This document shows positions 1 through 8,822 of a stretch of DNA of 64,000 nucleotides, one piece after another (the stretch's first letter is position 1; every line of letters begins with the position of its first letter). The position numbers were made by a program, and so were the translations under genes. The notes beneath the pieces were generated by a model. It worked only from the letters and a program-made list of their open reading frames with translations. It did not search any database and was not told the origin of the DNA. This stretch comes from Comamonas sp. KCTC 72670 (lineage in GTDB: Bacteria; Myxococcota; Myxococcia; Myxococcales; Myxococcaceae), in the NCBI GenBank assembly GCA_014656495.1, contig BNCN01000007.1, forward strand, positions 455,575 to 519,574, given 5' to 3'.

Positions 1-69
1 CTGCTCGGGGACCTCGGCCTCCGCCACCTTGTCCGCCTTGGGCGCCTTGTCCGACTTCGCCACTTCCAT
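1..69 (-). CDS. xseB: Exodeoxyribonuclease VII small subunit, N-terminal fragment
   Basis: Only the first 23 codons lie in the window; the gene runs off the left edge. The start is ATG at 69, three bases after a GGAGG, and it follows the xseA stop by 42 nt on the same strand. The visible residues are Lys/Ala/Glu-rich and belong to an N-terminal tail, not to the conserved helical core. The assignment therefore rests on position directly after xseA, the usual partner order for the two subunits of the single-strand exonuclease VII. It is inferred rather than seen. Confidence 0.55.
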   Translation of the reverse strand, partial: MEVAKSDKAPKADKVAEAEVPEQ

Positions 70-111
70 CCACCTCCCCGTGTGGGGCGCGGGACTCTAG
101 AGGGTGGCCCG

Positions 112-1827
112 TCAGCAGTCCACCGGCCCTTTCACCGCCGTGACGGTGGCTTCGATTTCTTCACATCCTCCCAGCGTCTTCGCCCCATTCGACGCGAGCT
201 TCAGCCCCAGGCGTTCTCCCACCTGGACATCCGCGCCCGTGCGCACCACCGCGCCGTCGCGCTGGCGGAAGACGACGGAATACCCACGCGACATCACCTT
301 CAACGGGCTCATCGCGTCCAGCCGTCCCTCCAGCCGCTGGAAGCGCCTCTGTGCATCCGCCAGGGCCCCTTGCTGGAGCGCCAGCAGCCGCGCCCGTTGT
401 GCGGCCAGCCGGGCACGCTCGCGCGACACCTGGGAAGCCGGTGACGCCCGCTCCAGCCCCAGCCGGGCCGAGGCCAACGTGCCTTGCCGCTCCGCCACGC
501 CGGAGCGCACCGCCTCCGACAGGCGCATGGCCAGCTTCAGCAGGTGCGCGCGCTGCTCGCCCAGGCGGGCCTGGGGCCGTGCGCGCTGGAGCCGCTCCGT
601 CAGCGCCCGCAGCCGCTCCCGGTGCCCACGCACCGACGGCCGCAGCACGCGCATCATCGACTCCACCTGCTCCGACAGGTGCAGCCGCTGATGGTTGATG
701 GCCCGCCGAGGGTCCTCCAGCCGCGACGCGAGCTGCCCCTGCTCCTCGCGCAGCTCCAGCACCCGGCGCTCCATGGCGCGGCGCAGGCGGCCCGCCTGGG
801 TGGCCAGCGTCAGCTCCAGGTCGGCCAGCACCGGCGCCAACCGCTCCGCCGCCGCGCTGGGCGTGGGCGCGCGCAGGTCCGCGACGAAGTCGGAGATGGT
901 GAAGTCGATCTCGTGGCCAATGGCCGAGACCACCGGCACCGGCGAGGCGAAGATGGCGCGGGCCACCAGCTCCTCGTTGAAGGTCCAGAGGTCCTCCACC
1001 GAACCACCGCCGCGCGTCACCACGATGACGTCCACGTCCGTGCGCGACAGCCGCTCGATGGCGCGCGCCACCTCGACCGCGGAGCCCTCGCCCTGCACGC
1101 GGGCGTCCGCCACCAGCACGCTCTGCCGCGGGTTGCGCGAGTGCAGCACGCGGAGGAAGTCCTGGAGCGCCGCGCCCGTGCGGCTCGTCACCACGCCAAT
1201 GCGCTGGGGCAAGAAGGGCAGCGGCCGGGGCGGACGCACGCGCCCGGGCCCGATGAGGCCCTCCTGCGCCAGCCGCTCCTTGAGCTGCTCGAAGGCGAGC
1301 GCGAGCGCGCCCTCCCCCACCGGCTCCAGCCGGTTGACGATGAGGCTGTAGCGCCCCTGCGGCTCGTAGAGGTCCACGCTGCCTTCGGCCAGCACCTCCA
1401 TGCCGTCGCGCAGCGCGAAGCGAAGCCGGGCCGCCATGGACGCCCACACCTTCGCGTCGATGGAGGCCCCCGCGTCCTTCAACGCGAAGTACCAGTGGCC
1501 TCGCGCGTTCGGCCCGCGGAAGCCCGTCACCTCACCGCGGACAATGACGCGGGCGAAGCGCGCCTCCAGCGTCTGCTTGAGCTGCCGGGTGAGCTCGCCC
1601 ACCGACAGCACCACGCGCTCGGGCTTGGGTGGAGGAGGAGGCGCCCCCGCCATGGGTCCCAGCAAGGAGGTGCCGTCCGCGTCGGGCGGCGGCGGTGGCG
1701 GCTTCTGGGAGGCCGCCGCCTGCCGCTCGGACGTCGCCGCGCGCGGGCGGGAGGCGCCACCGCCGAACAAATCGCCCTGCAGCCCCGAGGGCGGCAAGGC
1801 GCCACCTCCTGCCTTGCGCCGGGTCAT
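112..1827 (-). CDS. xseA: Exodeoxyribonuclease VII large subunit
   Basis: This is the catalytic subunit of exonuclease VII, which degrades single-stranded DNA to oligonucleotides in both directions. The 571-residue product has a variable Pro/Ala-rich N-terminus of about 75 residues. An OB-fold domain follows (beginning near VVLSVGELTRQLKQ), then the core with GIGVVTS-like (RIGVVTSRTGAA), VTRGGGSVEDLW and SAIGHEIDFT motifs typical of XseA, and a long Arg/Leu-rich coiled coil. The C-terminus ends in the usual SRGYSVV segment. The ATG at 1827 overlaps the TGA of the upstream FHA gene (ATGA), so translation is probably coupled. The frame stays open upstream to about 2292, but that stretch lies inside the FHA gene and was not used. 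Confidence 0.96.
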   Translation of the reverse strand: MTRRKAGGGALPPSGLQGDLFGGGASRPRAATSERQAAASQKPPPPPPDADGTSLLGPMAGAPPPPPKPERVVLSVGELTRQLKQTLEARFARVIVRGEVTGFRGPNARGHWYFALKDAGASIDAKVWASMAARLRFALRDGMEVLAEGSVDLYEPQGRYSLIVNRLEPVGEGALALAFEQLKERLAQEGLIGPGRVRPPRPLPFLPQRIGVVTSRTGAALQDFLRVLHSRNPRQSVLVADARVQGEGSAVEVARAIERLSRTDVDVIVVTRGGGSVEDLWTFNEELVARAIFASPVPVVSAIGHEIDFTISDFVADLRAPTPSAAAERLAPVLADLELTLATQAGRLRRAMERRVLELREEQGQLASRLEDPRRAINHQRLHLSEQVESMMRVLRPSVRGHRERLRALTERLQRARPQARLGEQRAHLLKLAMRLSEAVRSGVAERQGTLASARLGLERASPASQVSRERARLAAQRARLLALQQGALADAQRRFQRLEGRLDAMSPLKVMSRGYSVVFRQRDGAVVRTGADVQVGERLGLKLASNGAKTLGGCEEIEATVTAVKGPVDC

Positions 1828-3572
1828 CGGGACAGCTTCTCGACCCAGGTCTTCGCCTTGTCGTGGTACTCGTCGTCGGGCGGCGTCATGGCCACCACGT
1901 CCTTGAACTTGGGCAGGGCCTCCTCGGGGCTGCCGTCCTTCAGGGAGTAGGCCTGGAGGTAGACGTCCTTCGCCTTCGCCCGCAGCTCGCTGATGATGTT
2001 GGTGGCGCCCGTGTGGCCCGGGTCGGCCTGGAGCGCCTTGCGCGAGTAGTCCATGGCGCGGCTCCACTGCCCGGCCGCCTTCGCCGCGGTGGCGCCCTTG
2101 TAGAAGATGGTGGCCGCGCGGGTGCCCGCGTTGCGCGCCATCTTGCTCGGGCGGCCGCCCGTGATGTCCTTGTCCAGCGACATCAGCTTGGACAGGCCCT
2201 TGGCATCCAGGTCCTCCAGGCGCTTGTACAGGTTGCCGAACTCGGTCACCTGCCCGAGCACCTTCTTGCACTGTGGTGTGCGCGCCATGCACGCGTTGAG
2301 GATGGCCACCGCGCCGGACATGTCACCATCGCGGAAGCGGTCCACTGCGGGCTCCCACGGCTTGGGGGCCGGCCCCTGAATCACGGGCTTGGGCGTGTCA
2401 CGCACGATGATGGCCTGCGCGGCCTGCTCGTTGATGAGCTTCGCGTCGCGGTGCTCCGGGAAGGCCACCAGCACGTCGTCGGTGATGGCCTTCGCCATGT
2501 CGAGCTGGCCCTCGTCGAGCAGCTTGCGGGACTCGCGGGTGCGGACGTCCGCGGACTCGAACAGCTCGCGCTTCGCCGCGTTGACCTGCTCGTAGAGGAA
2601 CTGGCTCTCCCCGGTGCTGGCCAGCAGCCCGCTGGCCTTGCCCAGCTCCTTCTTCGCCAGGGCCGCGCGGGCTCCGGTCAACTTCTCCTGGATGGGAATC
2701 TCGCGCGCGGCATGGCCCAGGTAGTCGGCCACGCCCGGGTAGTTCGGTGCCTCGCCCTGGAGCTCCTCCAGCTTGGCCTTCGCCTCGACCCACTTGCCCT
2801 CGCGGACCAGGTTCTTCGCGTCCTGGAAGAGGCCGCCGAGCATCTCGCGCCGGCTCTTCCCCTGCCGGGCTTCCTCGGCGGCCAGCTGATGCTGCTGCTG
2901 GACGTTCATCCGCACCACGCCCAGGCCCACGAACAGCAGCACCACCACGCCCACCGCGGCGAGCTTGATGAGCTTCTTCTTCTTCAGTTCCTCCGGCGTG
3001 GGCGCTGCGGCGGCCGCGTGCCGGGAGCTGCGCACCCGCCCACCTTCACCGCGAGGCCCTGGACGGGCAGGCACCGCGCCGCGGGCGCCGGACGCCGCCG
3101 GGCGCGGCCGCGGCCCCGGAGGCGGCGACCCCACCATCATCGTGGAGTTGGCGAGGTCCTCAAAGCGCAGCTCCGTGTCGCCCAGCGTGATGACGTCACC
3201 GTTGGCCAGCGGCGTCTCGTCGTTGATGACGTCGCCATTGACGAGCGTGCCGTTGCCCGACCCCAGATCGCTCACCGTCCAGCCCGCGCCGCTCTTGCGC
3301 ACGGCGATGTGCTTACGGGACACGGACGTGTCGGGGATGCAAATGGCGTTATCGGTCGCTCGACCGATGACGTACTCGTCCTCGGACAGGGCAAACTCCT
3401 CACCGTCCTTGGGGCCTGCGATGCAGATGAGCCGGGGAGCAGAGGCGACCGGGGCGGCCGCGGCCCGGGGGGCCGTCCTGCGCGCGGCAGGGCGGGACCC
3501 GGTCCCACCCGAGGGTGCCCCGGACGGATGCCTGCGGCGTGCCGGAGGGGAACCGTTGGACATGCGAATCAC
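1824..3572 (-). CDS. FHA-domain protein with one membrane segment and helical repeats
   Basis: The 582-residue protein carries a basic, Pro/Ala-rich N-terminus and an FHA domain at about residues 48-140 (GRATDN, SVSRKH and GSGNGT motifs, which read phospho-threonine). A Pro/Arg linker and a transmembrane segment near residues 195-220 (KLAAVGVVVLLFVGLGVV) follow. The distal part of about 350 residues is TPR-like and helical. Topology would put the FHA domain in the cytoplasm and the repeats in the periplasm. The GTG at 3572 has an AGGA five bases ahead; an in-frame ATG at 3563 is the alternative. It is the last pilus-locus gene before xseA, with 27 nt to the preceding FHA gene. It probably scaffolds or regulates the apparatus by phosphorylation. 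The exact role is unknown. Confidence 0.85.
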   Translation of the reverse strand: MIRMSNGSPPARRRHPSGAPSGGTGSRPAARRTAPRAAAAPVASAPRLICIAGPKDGEEFALSEDEYVIGRATDNAICIPDTSVSRKHIAVRKSGAGWTVSDLGSGNGTLVNGDVINDETPLANGDVITLGDTELRFEDLANSTMMVGSPPPGPRPRPAASGARGAVPARPGPRGEGGRVRSSRHAAAAAPTPEELKKKKLIKLAAVGVVVLLFVGLGVVRMNVQQQHQLAAEEARQGKSRREMLGGLFQDAKNLVREGKWVEAKAKLEELQGEAPNYPGVADYLGHAAREIPIQEKLTGARAALAKKELGKASGLLASTGESQFLYEQVNAAKRELFESADVRTRESRKLLDEGQLDMAKAITDDVLVAFPEHRDAKLINEQAAQAIIVRDTPKPVIQGPAPKPWEPAVDRFRDGDMSGAVAILNACMARTPQCKKVLGQVTEFGNLYKRLEDLDAKGLSKLMSLDKDITGGRPSKMARNAGTRAATIFYKGATAAKAAGQWSRAMDYSRKALQADPGHTGATNIISELRAKAKDVYLQAYSLKDGSPEEALPKFKDVVAMTPPDDEYHDKAKTWVEKLSR

Positions 3573-3599
3573 CGACTTCCTGACGAAGGGAGCACGCGC

Positions 3600-5150
3600 C
3601 TACAGCTCGTGCTCGTAAGCCAACTGCAAACCTAGATTGTGGCAGCGATGCTCGGCCGTAGGGAAGCGCCGACCCATTTCCTGCAACGCGGCACGGGCGG
3701 TCCGCGCATTCCGGTACTGAACGCTCCGCTGGAAATCGAGCATCAACTGACTGCACTTGTGGTCGAGCTCGTTTGATACCTGAGCGAGCTGGAAGCGCAC
3801 GTCCTGGTAAATGTCCGGCTTCGTGTCCAGCGCCTCCAGCGTCACCCACGCGAAGCGGTACTGCTGCCACGCCTTGAAGAGATTCTCCGCGCCGACGTCG
3901 CGCGACTCGTAGAAGCGCGCGCCCGCCACGACGTACTGGCGCGCCTTGGCCAGCAACTCCTCCTGCGGCAGCTCCGGCACGGGGATGATTTCCAGCCGCA
4001 GGTTCCACACCCGCCACGTGTCCCGCCCGGGCGGGTTGCGCACGTTGTCGAAGACGATGGAGTTGAGCTCACCCCGCCGCAGCACGGCGGGCGGGAGAAT
4101 CTGCTCCAGCCCGCGCTCGGTGGCCATGCTCACGTCCGGCGGCACCCAGCCCAGGTCCACGCCGTTCAAGACGAGCGACACCTCCTCCTTGGAGATGCCA
4201 CTGGCCATGTAGTGCACCACCGCCACCGCCCGCGTGGGCGTGACGAACTGGAACGCGAAGGACTTGTGGTCCGGGTTCTCCCACGTGACGCCCTCGCCCA
4301 GGCCGAACGAGTCCTTGATCACCTCGAAGCCCAGGTCCTCCGGCTCGGCGCCCGTGGGCCGGCCATCCTCCCGGGGCATGAAGAACGTGGCCAGGATGCC
4401 CACGAGGGCCAGCATCAGGCCGCCCCCGAGCGCGCCCACGCCCAGCCGCGCCGGCGTGGCGAGCTGGCCCCACCACAGGCGCAAACGGCCTGCCTGGGTG
4501 CTCGAAAGCTCGCGGCGCTGCCTCGCGCGCTCGGCCGCGGTCGGAGCCCCGCCTGACTCCACCTTCGCCACGGACGCGGTTCCCGGACGCACCGGCGCCA
4601 CGAGCGGCTGCTGCGCGGTGGGGTAGCCCTCCGGCAACACGATGCCGCTCGCGGCGGGAACCGGAGCGTTCCGGCGCCGGGGCGGCTGCGTCGTGTCCGG
4701 GTCGATGGCCTCGGGGGGCCCCCCGACGCTGGGCAGGGTGATGTCCGGATCGATGGGAACCGGGTCGCTCAGGCGGATGGGCCGGGTGGCGTCCGGGTCG
4801 GCGGGAACGGGGTCGCCCCGGCGGATGGGCCGGGTGGCGTCCTCGTCGCTGTCCGGCGGCACCCAGACGAAGGTGAACACCACCGGCCCCACGGTGATCG
4901 TGTCGCCATCACGCAGTTGCTGCTCACCGGGCAGCAAGGCCCCGTTGAGCACGGTGCCGTTCGAGCTGCCCATGTCCGCGACGTAGTACTTCTCGTCGCG
5001 GAGCACGATGCGGGCGTGCCGGCGAGACACGCCATGGTCGTGAAGCACCACGTCGTTCTCCGAGGTGCGGCCGATGTTCACCTCGGCCTGCTCGAAGACG
5101 AGCTCCCGCCCCTGCTGGAGTCCCTGGGTGATGGTCAGGAGGATGGGCAC
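3600..5150 (-). CDS. FHA-domain membrane protein with four 16-residue Thr repeats
   Basis: The 516-residue product opens with an FHA domain at residues 1-95 (NIGRTSEND, VSRRHAR, GSSNGTVLNG). Residues 102-165 are four consecutive 16-residue units, beginning DEDATRPIRRGDPVPA, each with Thr at its fifth position (Thr106, 122, 138, 154) and Pro two residues later. A transmembrane segment lies near residues 258-280 (LGVGALGGGLMLALVGILA), and the remaining 230 residues should be periplasmic. The GTG start at 5150 lies 6 nt after the tadC stop, so the gene is part of the tad operon. FHA domains bind phospho-Thr, so the repeats may be kinase targets recognised in cis or in trans. That is inference. 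Confidence 0.86.
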   Translation of the reverse strand: MPILLTITQGLQQGRELVFEQAEVNIGRTSENDVVLHDHGVSRRHARIVLRDEKYYVADMGSSNGTVLNGALLPGEQQLRDGDTITVGPVVFTFVWVPPDSDEDATRPIRRGDPVPADPDATRPIRLSDPVPIDPDITLPSVGGPPEAIDPDTTQPPRRRNAPVPAASGIVLPEGYPTAQQPLVAPVRPGTASVAKVESGGAPTAAERARQRRELSSTQAGRLRLWWGQLATPARLGVGALGGGLMLALVGILATFFMPREDGRPTGAEPEDLGFEVIKDSFGLGEGVTWENPDHKSFAFQFVTPTRAVAVVHYMASGISKEEVSLVLNGVDLGWVPPDVSMATERGLEQILPPAVLRRGELNSIVFDNVRNPPGRDTWRVWNLRLEIIPVPELPQEELLAKARQYVVAGARFYESRDVGAENLFKAWQQYRFAWVTLEALDTKPDIYQDVRFQLAQVSNELDHKCSQLMLDFQRSVQYRNARTARAALQEMGRRFPTAEHRCHNLGLQLAYEHEL

Positions 5151-5156
5151 GGGGCA

Positions 5157-6047
5157 CTACCCCGAGATGTTTCCGAACATGAACTGGAACACGATGGGCC
5201 CGAACAGCACCATGAACACCGTCGGGAAGATGCAGGCGATGAGCGGGAAGAGCATCTTCACCGGCGCCTCGCCCGCGAGCTTCTCCGCGCGCTGGGTGCG
5301 GTCGATGCGCATCTGCGTCGACTGGATGCGCAGCACCTTGCCCAGGCTGGTGCCCATCTTGTCGGCCTGGATGAGCGCCGTGACGAACGTCGTCAGGGGC
5401 GGCAGGTCCACGCGGACAATCATGCTCTTGAGGCCCTCTTCACGCGTCTTGCCCATCTTCAGCTGCTTGAGCACCAGCTGCAGCTCCTCGCGCAGCGGGC
5501 CCGCCTTGCCCTTCTCCACCACCTTGGCCAGGGCCGCCGTGAAGTCCAGACCGGCTTCGACGGACAGCGTCAGCAGGTCGAGGCTGTAGGGCAGCGCGCG
5601 GCTGATGAGCAGGTGGCGCTTCTTCACCTGATCGTTCAGCCACATCAGCGGGTAGTACATGCCGAAGAGCAGGAACAGCGGCGACCACACCAGGCTCACA
5701 CCAAAGCCGTTGAGCAGGATGAAGCCCATGAGGAGGCCCACCACGGCGCTGACTTCCTGCAGCGCCATGATGTCCTCGGGCTTGTACATCTGCGGCTCGC
5801 CGGCCTTGATGAGGTTGCGGCGCGCCTTGGCCTCGTAGCCCGGCCACATGAAGCGGCGGTTCATCGCGCCCAGGCGGCGGATGGCCACCGAGCCGAACCC
5901 CTTCATGCCGCCCGTCGACTCGTCGCGGACCTCCGTGAGGAAGCGCTCGAGCATCGTCTGGTACAGCCCGAGCCCGAGGAAGCCCACCGCCCCCGCGAAG
6001 AGGAGCGCCGAGCTGCCGATCAACATTGGCGTCAGGACATCGTCCAC
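5157..6047 (-). CDS. tadC: TadC-like inner-membrane platform protein
   Basis: This is one of the two T2SS-F-type polytopic proteins that form the inner-membrane platform of Tad/Flp pili. The 296 residues contain hydrophobic segments near 8-30, 98-115, 118-136 and 265-290. A T2SSF domain at about 150-280 contains YSLDLLTLSVEAGLDF and GTSLGKVLRIQSTQMR, the signature helices of this family. The GTG start at 6047 is preceded by GAGAGG at good spacing, and the gene starts 10 nt after tadB. It probably dimerises with TadB and contacts the assembly ATPase, which is not encoded nearby. Confidence 0.92.
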   Translation of the reverse strand: MDDVLTPMLIGSSALLFAGAVGFLGLGLYQTMLERFLTEVRDESTGGMKGFGSVAIRRLGAMNRRFMWPGYEAKARRNLIKAGEPQMYKPEDIMALQEVSAVVGLLMGFILLNGFGVSLVWSPLFLLFGMYYPLMWLNDQVKKRHLLISRALPYSLDLLTLSVEAGLDFTAALAKVVEKGKAGPLREELQLVLKQLKMGKTREEGLKSMIVRVDLPPLTTFVTALIQADKMGTSLGKVLRIQSTQMRIDRTQRAEKLAGEAPVKMLFPLIACIFPTVFMVLFGPIVFQFMFGNISG

Positions 6048-6057
6048 GGTGCACCTC

Positions 6058-6903
6058 TCAGATATCGATGTTGACGATGCGCCGGATGATGAGGATGCCC
6101 ATCACTTCCATGATGGCGATGATGACCACGAGGATCCAACCGAAGATGTGGTTCATCATCGGCTCCATCAGGTCGGGCCGCATGTAGTTGAGCACCATGC
6201 CGAGCACCGCGGGCATCGCCGCGACGATCCACCCCTGCAGCTTGCCCTGCGAGGTGAGCGCGTCGATCTTGCCCTCCAGGCGGAAGCGCTCGCGGATCAC
6301 CGTGGAGATCGTCTCGAACATCTCGGCCATGTTGCCGCCGAGCTGACGGGCGATGTTGGTGGACACGACGACCAGCTCCAGGTCGTCACTGCCCACGCGG
6401 CGGCCCATGTTGATGAGCGCCTCCTCCAGCGGCACACCCAGCTTCACTTCCTTCACGAAGAGCCCGAACTCCTGCGACAGCGGCGGCAGCGCCTCGCGCG
6501 CCACGTGCTCGATGGCCTGGGGGAACGTCAGACCGGCCTTGAAGGCGTTGGCCATGGCCTGCAGCGCGTCCACCAGCTGCACGTTGAACTTCTTGATGCG
6601 CCGCTTGCGGTAGTGCTTGACCATCAGCATCGGCAGGAAGAAGCCGAACACCGTGGCCACCACCGCCAGGATGGGGTTGAAGATGATGTACGACAGGATC
6701 CCCAACAAGCACATGCACGCGATGTTGAGGATCAACATCTGGCGTGGATCGATGAAGAGGAACATGTCGCTCAAGTCGTTCATCGACTTGGCGACGTAGC
6801 GTTCCTGGTACTGCTCATACGCCTTCGACAGGACGCTGAAGATCACCAGGCTGAAGAAGAAGACCGAGCCGGTGACGAGGAGGAGGACGATTCCTGCAAG
6901 CAT
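6058..6903 (-). CDS. tadB: TadB-like inner-membrane platform protein
   Basis: This is the partner of TadC in the Tad platform. The 281 residues have an N-terminal membrane anchor (GIVLLLVTGSVFFFSLVIF), a central hydrophobic pair (around 55-90), and a T2SSF domain with VDALQAMANAFKAGLTFPQA and a NMAEMFETISTVIRER helix. Two C-terminal membrane segments close the protein. ATG at 6903 follows GGAAG at 7 nt. The gene is 41 nt downstream of cpaB, and the order cpaB-tadB-tadC skips the secretin, TadZ and ATPase genes that normally sit between cpaB and tadB. Confidence 0.92.
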   Translation of the reverse strand: MLAGIVLLLVTGSVFFFSLVIFSVLSKAYEQYQERYVAKSMNDLSDMFLFIDPRQMLILNIACMCLLGILSYIIFNPILAVVATVFGFFLPMLMVKHYRKRRIKKFNVQLVDALQAMANAFKAGLTFPQAIEHVAREALPPLSQEFGLFVKEVKLGVPLEEALINMGRRVGSDDLELVVVSTNIARQLGGNMAEMFETISTVIRERFRLEGKIDALTSQGKLQGWIVAAMPAVLGMVLNYMRPDLMEPMMNHIFGWILVVIIAIMEVMGILIIRRIVNIDI

Positions 6904-6944
6904 GTGCGCGCTTCCCTATGAGCGAGGGTGGACGACGCCCGCCA

Positions 6945-7760
6945 TCACGGCGCGCCGGCACCTGCGGCCCGCTCGGCACCGCCCTTGATGATCTGGATGA
7001 TCTCCCGGCGCTTCTGCTCCAGCACGCGGGTGCGCTCACCGGAGAGCAGCGTGCTGATGGTGGCGCGGCCGCGCTCCTCGATGAGGTCCACGTCGTCCTC
7101 GTTGCGGAGGGAGAGCGTCAGCTGGCCGAGCTCGGTCGCGAGCACCAGGATTTCGGCCTCTTCCGGCAGCACCATCAGCGAGATGTTGTTGTACTCGCGC
7201 TGGTTCTCCGGGATGAGGTTCACGTTGGTGGTACCGGTGATCTTGCCGGTGGCCACCACGATGACGTTCTGGAGCAGCGTCACGGCGACGTTCTCGTCCG
7301 TCTGCGGATCGCGGAAGGTGCCAATCACGTCCACGTGGTCGTTCGGGCGAATCCAGCCGCCCACGGACGTGGTGTTCTTCGCCTCGATGGTGATGGCGCG
7401 GGCCTTCTTCTGCACCTTCGACGACAGGCGCTCGGCGGCCTTGGTCGTCTCGAACTGGCTCCACAGCAGCGGATCACCCGCCTGCAGCGCCACCAGCACC
7501 TTCTGGTTCACGATGTAGGACGCGGAGTCCGGACGCACGACGGACGACGTCACGAACTGCTCCGGCACGGAGCGCTGCGAGATCATCTCGAAGGTGATGA
7601 CCGTGCCTTCAGGGACGTCCTGCGCCGCCACGACGACCGGCACCAGGTTCCATCCGCGGCGGACGTCCGCCTCCTTCTTCTTGATGGCGGAATACGCGAT
7701 GACACCGGCCAACAGGCCCAGCACAAGCGCGACGACGAGCGGAGTCTTGCCCTTCAGCAT
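6945..7760 (-). CDS. cpaB: CpaB/RcpC-family pilus assembly protein
   Basis: This Tad-pilus periplasmic component works with the secretin. The 271-residue product has an N-terminal signal-anchor (TPLVVALVLGLLAGVIAYSA), then the SAF domain (PVVVAAQDVPEGTVI onward, about residues 38-100). The RcpC-type domain follows, with GWIRPNDHVDVIGTF and a region ending in LGQLTLSLRNEDD. ATG at 7760 has GGAGG about ten bases upstream. A strong promoter-like sequence lies about 115 nt upstream (7875-7904), so this gene may head a separate transcript running through tadB, tadC, the FHA genes and xseA. Confidence 0.93.
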   Translation of the reverse strand: MLKGKTPLVVALVLGLLAGVIAYSAIKKKEADVRRGWNLVPVVVAAQDVPEGTVITFEMISQRSVPEQFVTSSVVRPDSASYIVNQKVLVALQAGDPLLWSQFETTKAAERLSSKVQKKARAITIEAKNTTSVGGWIRPNDHVDVIGTFRDPQTDENVAVTLLQNVIVVATGKITGTTNVNLIPENQREYNNISLMVLPEEAEILVLATELGQLTLSLRNEDDVDLIEERGRATISTLLSGERTRVLEQKRREIIQIIKGGAERAAGAGAP

Positions 7761-7874
7761 GGTTCAGAAACCTCCAGAACGGGGGGGAGCCGTTCGGCGG
7801 CGATGATGGAGTCCGAAGTGGAGTCCAGAGCGGGTGTTGGAATACAGTGCAATGCAATCTGCGGATGGCGCGCG

Positions 7875-7904
7875 ATGTTAGCCGTGCGATACACCGGGTG
7901 TCAA
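7875..7904 (-). promoter_or_regulatory. Sigma-70-type promoter for cpaB
   Basis: A perfect -35 hexamer TTGACA (7904-7899) is followed after 18 bp by TAACAT (7880-7875), four of six matches to TATAAT. Transcription would start near 7868, giving a leader of about 108 nt before cpaB. It lies just past a hairpin that follows the preceding lipoprotein gene, which suggests the locus is split into two units here. Confidence 0.6.
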
Positions 7905-7941
7905 AACCACCTCTCGCGACAGCTCGGTATCGCGCGCAATC

Positions 7942-7960
7942 CGGGACCGTTGCCGTCCCG
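7942..7960 (-). terminator. Hairpin after the lipoprotein gene
   Basis: CGGGAC (7942-7947) pairs with GTCCCG (7955-7960) around a 7-nt loop, beginning 2 nt after the stop codon at 7963. There is no T-run, so it may be a weak terminator or an RNA-stabilising 3' hairpin. Confidence 0.4.
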
Positions 7961-7962
7961 CG

Positions 7963-8706
7963 TCAGAGGCGGTTGATGGCCTCGCGGTCCGGCGTCGTCA
8001 GCCCGCGCCCCTCGGTGATGCTGTAGAGGGCGTCCTGCACCACGCGGACCTTCTCGGACGTGTCGATGCGCTTGCCGTCGAGGAGGCGCAGCAACTCCTG
8101 AAGTGCGTCATCCGAGGTGATGACCCCCACCTCGTAGGTGATGTACGGGTTGGACGGGTCCCGCTCCTCGTTGAGGCAGTACATGTACAGCGGAACGATG
8201 AAGGCGTTCTCCTCTACTCCGCCATCCGGCGTGCCCGCGTCGTCCCGGCCGCCAGGGCCCGGAGGCGTGGGCGGCACGGTGATGATGGAACGTTCGATCA
8301 ACAGGCCGTTCTGGTTGCGTCCCTCGGAGGTGGACACGACGACGAGGCCCGGGGGGAACTCCACCTGGACGGGCGCCCCCGTGTCGTTGCGGAGCGGCAC
8401 GCAGACGCGGACGTAGGCCCCGCTGCCCTTCGCCTCCGTGCCGGCGTTGTCGCACTCGCCGCTGAACTCACTCGCGCCGCGCAACGTGCCCGCGAAGCTG
8501 ACGCCCGCGGGCAGCTCGAACGGCGTGCCCACCGGCTTGCCGTCGTCCTCGCCCAGGCCGGGGCGGAAGACGTTCACGCCCGCGTCGAACTCGTTGGAGG
8601 GCGGCGGCCGATTCCCGCCTCCGCCGTCATCGTCGTCACCGCAGGCCAGGATTCCCGCACCCACCGCCGCCGCGACGACCGCCCACTTCCATGCCGCATG
8701 CGCCAT
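7963..8706 (-). CDS. Lipoprotein of unknown function in the Tad locus
   Basis: The 247-residue product has a type II signal peptide with lipobox ILAC (Cys near residue 22), followed by an Asp/Gly-rich spacer. The mature part has a middle segment rich in charged residues and a C-terminal helix (VRVVQDALYSITEGRGL). ATG at 8706 is preceded by AAGGAG with 6-nt spacing, a much better start than the ATGs further upstream. Its place between the pilin-like genes and cpaB suggests an envelope accessory factor for the apparatus, possibly a pilotin-like or outer-membrane component. No known domain was recognised. Confidence 0.8.
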   Translation of the reverse strand: MAHAAWKWAVVAAAVGAGILACGDDDDGGGGNRPPPSNEFDAGVNVFRPGLGEDDGKPVGTPFELPAGVSFAGTLRGASEFSGECDNAGTEAKGSGAYVRVCVPLRNDTGAPVQVEFPPGLVVVSTSEGRNQNGLLIERSIITVPPTPPGPGGRDDAGTPDGGVEENAFIVPLYMYCLNEERDPSNPYITYEVGVITSDDALQELLRLLDGKRIDTSEKVRVVQDALYSITEGRGLTTPDREAINRL

Positions 8707-8822
8707 TTCGCGCTCCTTCATCAACCCAGGGCGGGCCCGCCGGCCGGGACCGCCGCGTCATGAGGTCGAGCGAGACTGGCTGAGTCTCCCCTCACCCGCA
8801 ACCCTGCCAATGTGGCGGGATG

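Noticed and set aside
1828..2292. N-terminal extension of xseA into the FHA gene
   Set aside because: The extension reads through the FHA gene in another frame and lacks XseA similarity; ATG 1827 with ATGA overlap gives the proper start.
4655..4850. CRISPR-like repeats in the FHA gene
   Set aside because: Repeats are in-frame protein repeats of 48 nt without variable spacers, so no CRISPR array.
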